Shown here piece by piece: positions 12,480 through 13,247 of a stretch of DNA of 13,247 bases. The notes beneath the pieces were generated by a model, which searched no databases, was not told the origin of the DNA, and saw nothing but the letters and a program-made list of their open reading frames with translations. The stretch lies in assembly GCA_017504735.1 (NCBI GenBank), contig JAFVQP010000124.1, forward strand, positions 1-13,247, written 5' to 3'. Position numbers and translations under genes: made by a program. Each line of letters opens with the position of its first letter. Position 1 is the stretch's first letter. This stretch comes from Clostridia bacterium (GTDB taxonomy: Bacteria > Bacillota_A > Clostridia > Christensenellales > Borkfalkiaceae).

Positions 12480-13247
12480 TTCTTCGTCGGGAAGATCTAC
12501 GTTGTGATATACGTTCTGCACGTCGTCGTGTTCTTCGAGTGCATCAATCATCTTTTCAAACGTCGCTACTTTATCAGCAGGAAGTTCGATTCTGTTTTGA
12601 GGAATCATTGCTACTTCCGACTGCAAGAAACGAATTTTGGGTTCTTCCTCTTCGTTTCTCTTTGCTTTGGGTGCCGCAGCCATCATTTCCGCATTCTTTT
12701 CTTCCAAGAACTTACGTACTTCCGAGAAGGTTTCGGGGGTGGTGAAAATTTCGTAAACGTCGTCGCTTACCACAACGTCGTCTGCGCCTGCTTCCAAAGC
12801 GATTTCCGTCATCGTATCTTCGTCAAGTTCTACCGTTCTTTCTACAACGATATAACCCTTATTGTCGAAGTTATAGGATACGCAACCCGTTTGACCAAGC
12901 TGACCGCCGTGCTTACCTAAAATAGCGCGCACGTCGCCTGCCGTACGATTGAGGTTGTCCGTAAGGGTAACCACGATAACCGCCGAACCAGCTACGCCGT
13001 AGCCTTCATAAATCAATTCCTTGTAATCCGCACCGTTCATTTCACCCGCAGCTTTTTTAATACTACGTTGAATATTGTCGTTGGGCATATTTGCAGCCTT
13101 TGCTTTTGCGATAATATCTGCAAGTTTGCTGTTTGTATCGGGATTAGGGTTGTTTTTTGCAGCTACTGCGATTTCTCTACCAAGCTTGGTGAAAATTCTA
13201 CCTTTCGCTGCGCATGGGGAAGCTTCGTCCGGGCGATGAAACGTCGG
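12477..13247 (-). CDS. yebC: YebC/PmpR (TACO1) family protein, 5' end outside the window
   Basis: The frame is open from the right edge to the stop at 12477 and encodes most of a YebC-family protein: AAKGRIFTKLGREIAVAA, then MPNDNIQRSIKKAAGE, then LIYEGYGVAGSAVIV, EAGADDV, and the C-terminal VQNVYHNVDLPDE. YebC proteins are cytosolic and ribosome-associated, reported to help translation through stalling proline motifs; some were earlier called DNA-binding regulators. The family's usual start would lie about 18 bases beyond the window, so the internal ATG at 13088 is not the true start. Two oddities: the final 36 bases (13212-13247) do not encode the expected SKWxNIxxKK-type N-terminus, and about 20 extra residues (around AAAPKAKRNEEEEPKIR) lie before the SEVAMIPQN segment. 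A structured repeat overlaps the stop codon. Confidence 0.9.
   Translation of the reverse strand, partial: PTFHRPDEASPCAAKGRIFTKLGREIAVAAKNNPNPDTNSKLADIIAKAKAANMPNDNIQRSIKKAAGEMNGADYKELIYEGYGVAGSAVIVVTLTDNLNRTAGDVRAILGKHGGQLGQTGCVSYNFDNKGYIVVERTVELDEDTMTEIALEAGADDVVVSDDVYEIFTTPETFSEVRKFLEEKNAEMMAAAPKAKRNEEEEPKIRFLQSEVAMIPQNRIELPADKVATFEKMIDALEEHDDVQNVYHNVDLPDEE

Overview
The window reads as chromosomal DNA from a low-to-moderate GC member of the Bacillota, most likely an uncultured Clostridia lineage. The evidence is an RNase J, a TrmR/TrhP tRNA-modification pair, a yybP-ykoY riboswitch in front of a P-type ATPase, two promoters with full TATAAT boxes and 17-base spacers, AGGAG-type ribosome binding sites, and a repeat protein ending in a domain I recall only from Bacillota. 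Assignment below class level is a guess. Every gene I can support lies on the minus strand, so the window is read from right to left.

From the right edge: (1) a yebC-family gene that runs off the window and has an unexpected sequence in its last 36 bases; (2) a non-coding stretch (11921-12476) with a dispersed structured repeat directly after yebC, then a perfect-consensus promoter, a yybP-ykoY (Mn2+) riboswitch and an intrinsic terminator; (3) the P-type cation ATPase controlled by that leader, closed by a very long terminator hairpin; (4) a separately promoted and terminated gene for a 732-residue cytosolic repeat protein of unknown function; (5) a compact cluster rnj - trmR - trhP - asparaginase - M29 aminopeptidase with gaps of 3, 32, 10 and 63 bases; (6) a second copy of the dispersed repeat; (7) the 5' end of a CobW/COG0523 GTPase leaving at the left edge.

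Functionally, the cluster joins RNA decay (RNase J) to wobble-uridine modification (TrhP makes 5-hydroxyuridine, TrmR methylates it) and to amino-acid and peptide salvage (asparaginase, aminopeptidase). The ATPase unit is a self-contained metal-responsive module.

The least explained items are the 732-residue repeat protein and the two copies of the intergenic element. The element's apical hairpin is conserved, its arms differ between copies but remain self-complementary, and each copy sits directly against the stop codon of the gene before it. No plus-strand gene, tRNA, rRNA, insertion sequence or CRISPR array was seen.
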